A DNA stretch of 64,000 bases from Desulfobulbus elongatus DSM 2908 (GTDB lineage: Bacteria > Desulfobacterota > Desulfobulbia > Desulfobulbales > Desulfobulbaceae): positions 62,001 through 126,000 of the forward strand of contig NZ_JHZB01000007.1 of the NCBI RefSeq assembly GCF_000621145.1, given 5' to 3'. The position numbers and the translations under genes are program-made. The notes beneath the pieces are model-generated. The model ran no database searches. It saw nothing but the letters and a program-made list of their open reading frames with translations, and was not told where the DNA came from. Below, piece by piece: positions 63,236-64,000 of this stretch. The number at the start of each line of letters is the position of its first letter. Positions within the stretch are counted from its first letter, which is position 1.

Positions 63236-64000
63236 TCAGACGGCGGCGGCTTTTTTCAGCGCCGCAGCGATCTTCGTTTTCTGCTCGTCCGGCAGCAGGA
63301 TCGGCACCTGGTAGGTCAGGGCCCGCTCCATGATCGCCGCCGAGGCCGGCAGCGCCTGCGGATCGTACACCACCCGTCGCTTGCCGCCCACACTGAAGGG
63401 CCAGCCGCCGTGGCAGTAGGTCTTGCCCTCCAGCAGGTGCTCCCAGTTGGGGTAGTAATGCCAGCCGTTCTCGCTCCAGCGCACCGCGCCCGCGCCCGCC
63501 TCGCGCAGCACCCGGTTCACCGCAGTGGTTCGGGCCGCATCCGGCAGGAAGAAGGTGAGGAAGGTGGCCGAATCGCCGGCCTCGTCGAGGATCTCGCGGA
63601 ATTGGACGCCGGGCAGCACGCTCACCGCCTCTCGGAAAAAGGCCTTGTTCTTTTGCTGCGCCGCGACGATGCCGTCCAGCTTGGCCAACTGGGCCAGGCC
63701 GATGGCGCCCTGGATCTCCATCATCCGAAAGTTGAACCCGACAAAGGAACGGCTCTCGCCGCCCCGGCCGCCGGGATTGGGGAGATGGTCGTGGCCGTGG
63801 TCCTGGTACTCGGACATGCGCCGCCACAGGGTTTCGTCGCTGGTGATGCACATGCCGCCCTCGCCGGTGGTCATGGTCTTGACCGCGTCGAAGGAAAAGG
63901 TGCCGACCGCGCCGAAGGTGCCGAGATGGCGGCCGTGCAGGCGGCCGCCGGCGGCCTGGGCCGTGTCCTCGATCACCGGAATCCCGTGCCGGTCAGCGAT
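63236..64000 (-). CDS. DegT/DnrJ/EryC1/StrS-family aminotransferase (C-terminal part)
   Basis: A PLP-dependent sugar aminotransferase cut by the right edge; 254 codons remain and the frame is open to base 64000. The cofactor Lys lies in FSFDAVKTMTTGEGGM; NFRMMEIQGAIGLAQLAKLD is also typical, and IPVIEDTAQAAGG marks the region upstream of the Lys. Late features are NGWHYYPNWEHLLEG and YQVPILL. Enzymes of this family add amino groups to nucleotide sugars or to 8-oxo-Kdo (KdnA). Closeness to kdsB makes an amino-Kdo role plausible but unproven. Confidence 0.88.
   Translation of the reverse strand: MADRHGIPVIEDTAQAAGGRLHGRHLGTFGAVGTFSFDAVKTMTTGEGGMCITSDETLWRRMSEYQDHGHDHLPNPGGRGGESRSFVGFNFRMMEIQGAIGLAQLAKLDGIVAAQQKNKAFFREAVSVLPGVQFREILDEAGDSATFLTFFLPDAARTTAVNRVLREAGAGAVRWSENGWHYYPNWEHLLEGKTYCHGGWPFSVGGKRRVVYDPQALPASAAIMERALTYQVPILLPDEQKTKIAAALKKAAAV

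Overview
This 64 kb window is GC-rich chromosomal DNA from a Gram-negative bacterium. It encodes LPS and outer-membrane functions (KdsB, an LptF-type permease, an MlaEFD set), many hybrid histidine kinases of the GIAHDFNN type, a sigma-54 activator, a rubredoxin and a rhodanese-metallo-beta-lactamase protein. My inference is an anaerobic Desulfobacterota organism, Desulfobulbus-like. That rests on gene content, not on any marker I could search. I see no rRNA, tRNA, CRISPR, prophage or insertion sequence.

Layout. 1-3.6 kb: the tail of an unknown gene, then a Mn/Fe/Zn-type ABC importer on the minus strand whose permease carries a C-terminal DtxR-like domain. 3.7-8.4 kb: a sensor kinase and sigma-54 response regulator on the minus strand, divergent from a FemA/B-like transferase and a degenerate ATPase-domain protein; sigma-54-type promoters point both ways. 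8.4-11.2 kb: two Rnk/GreA-C-like proteins, a CBS protein with a palindromic sigma-54-like promoter, and small reading frames of unknown function. 11.4-14.8 kb: the most unusual locus, a MalT-type STAND ATPase joined to a SecA motor core (broken by a one-base frameshift), a HlyD-like adaptor and a convergent Nif11-like small peptide. 15.1-20.5 kb: PilZ, L,D-transpeptidase, rhodanese-MBL protein, hybrid kinase, DUF2799 lipoprotein.

20.6-26.1 kb: a processive glycosyltransferase, EI24 and DUF202 membrane proteins, a spore-photolyase-like radical SAM enzyme and a second glycosyltransferase. 26.2-33.0 kb: RNase G, an M23 peptidase, LptF with an added zinc-ribbon-like tail, NAD(P)HX repair and a CBS protein. 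33.0-44.4 kb, minus strand: a diguanylate cyclase and a hybrid kinase with HPt, then, in transcription order, rplU-rpmA, a terminator, obgE-proB-proA-nadD and an endonuclease Q-UvrD fusion. 44.4-50.3 kb, plus strand: rubredoxin, a SYLF protein, an MlaE/F/D-type lipid transporter with a PqiC-like lipoprotein, and a solute-binding lipoprotein.

50.3-62.2 kb, minus strand: in transcription order kdsB, a very large CofD/YvcK-like protein, two hybrid kinases around a single-domain response regulator, a J-domain protein and a heterodimeric ABC exporter, with many 4-8 base overlaps that imply translational coupling. 62.4-64 kb: RsmJ, and a DegT-family aminotransferase cut by the window edge that may belong with KdsB in an amino-Kdo pathway.

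The strongest leads are the STAND-SecA/HlyD/Nif11 locus, the EndoQ-UvrD fusion, the LptF zinc-ribbon tail, the paired sigma-54 promoters and the CofD-kinase operon.
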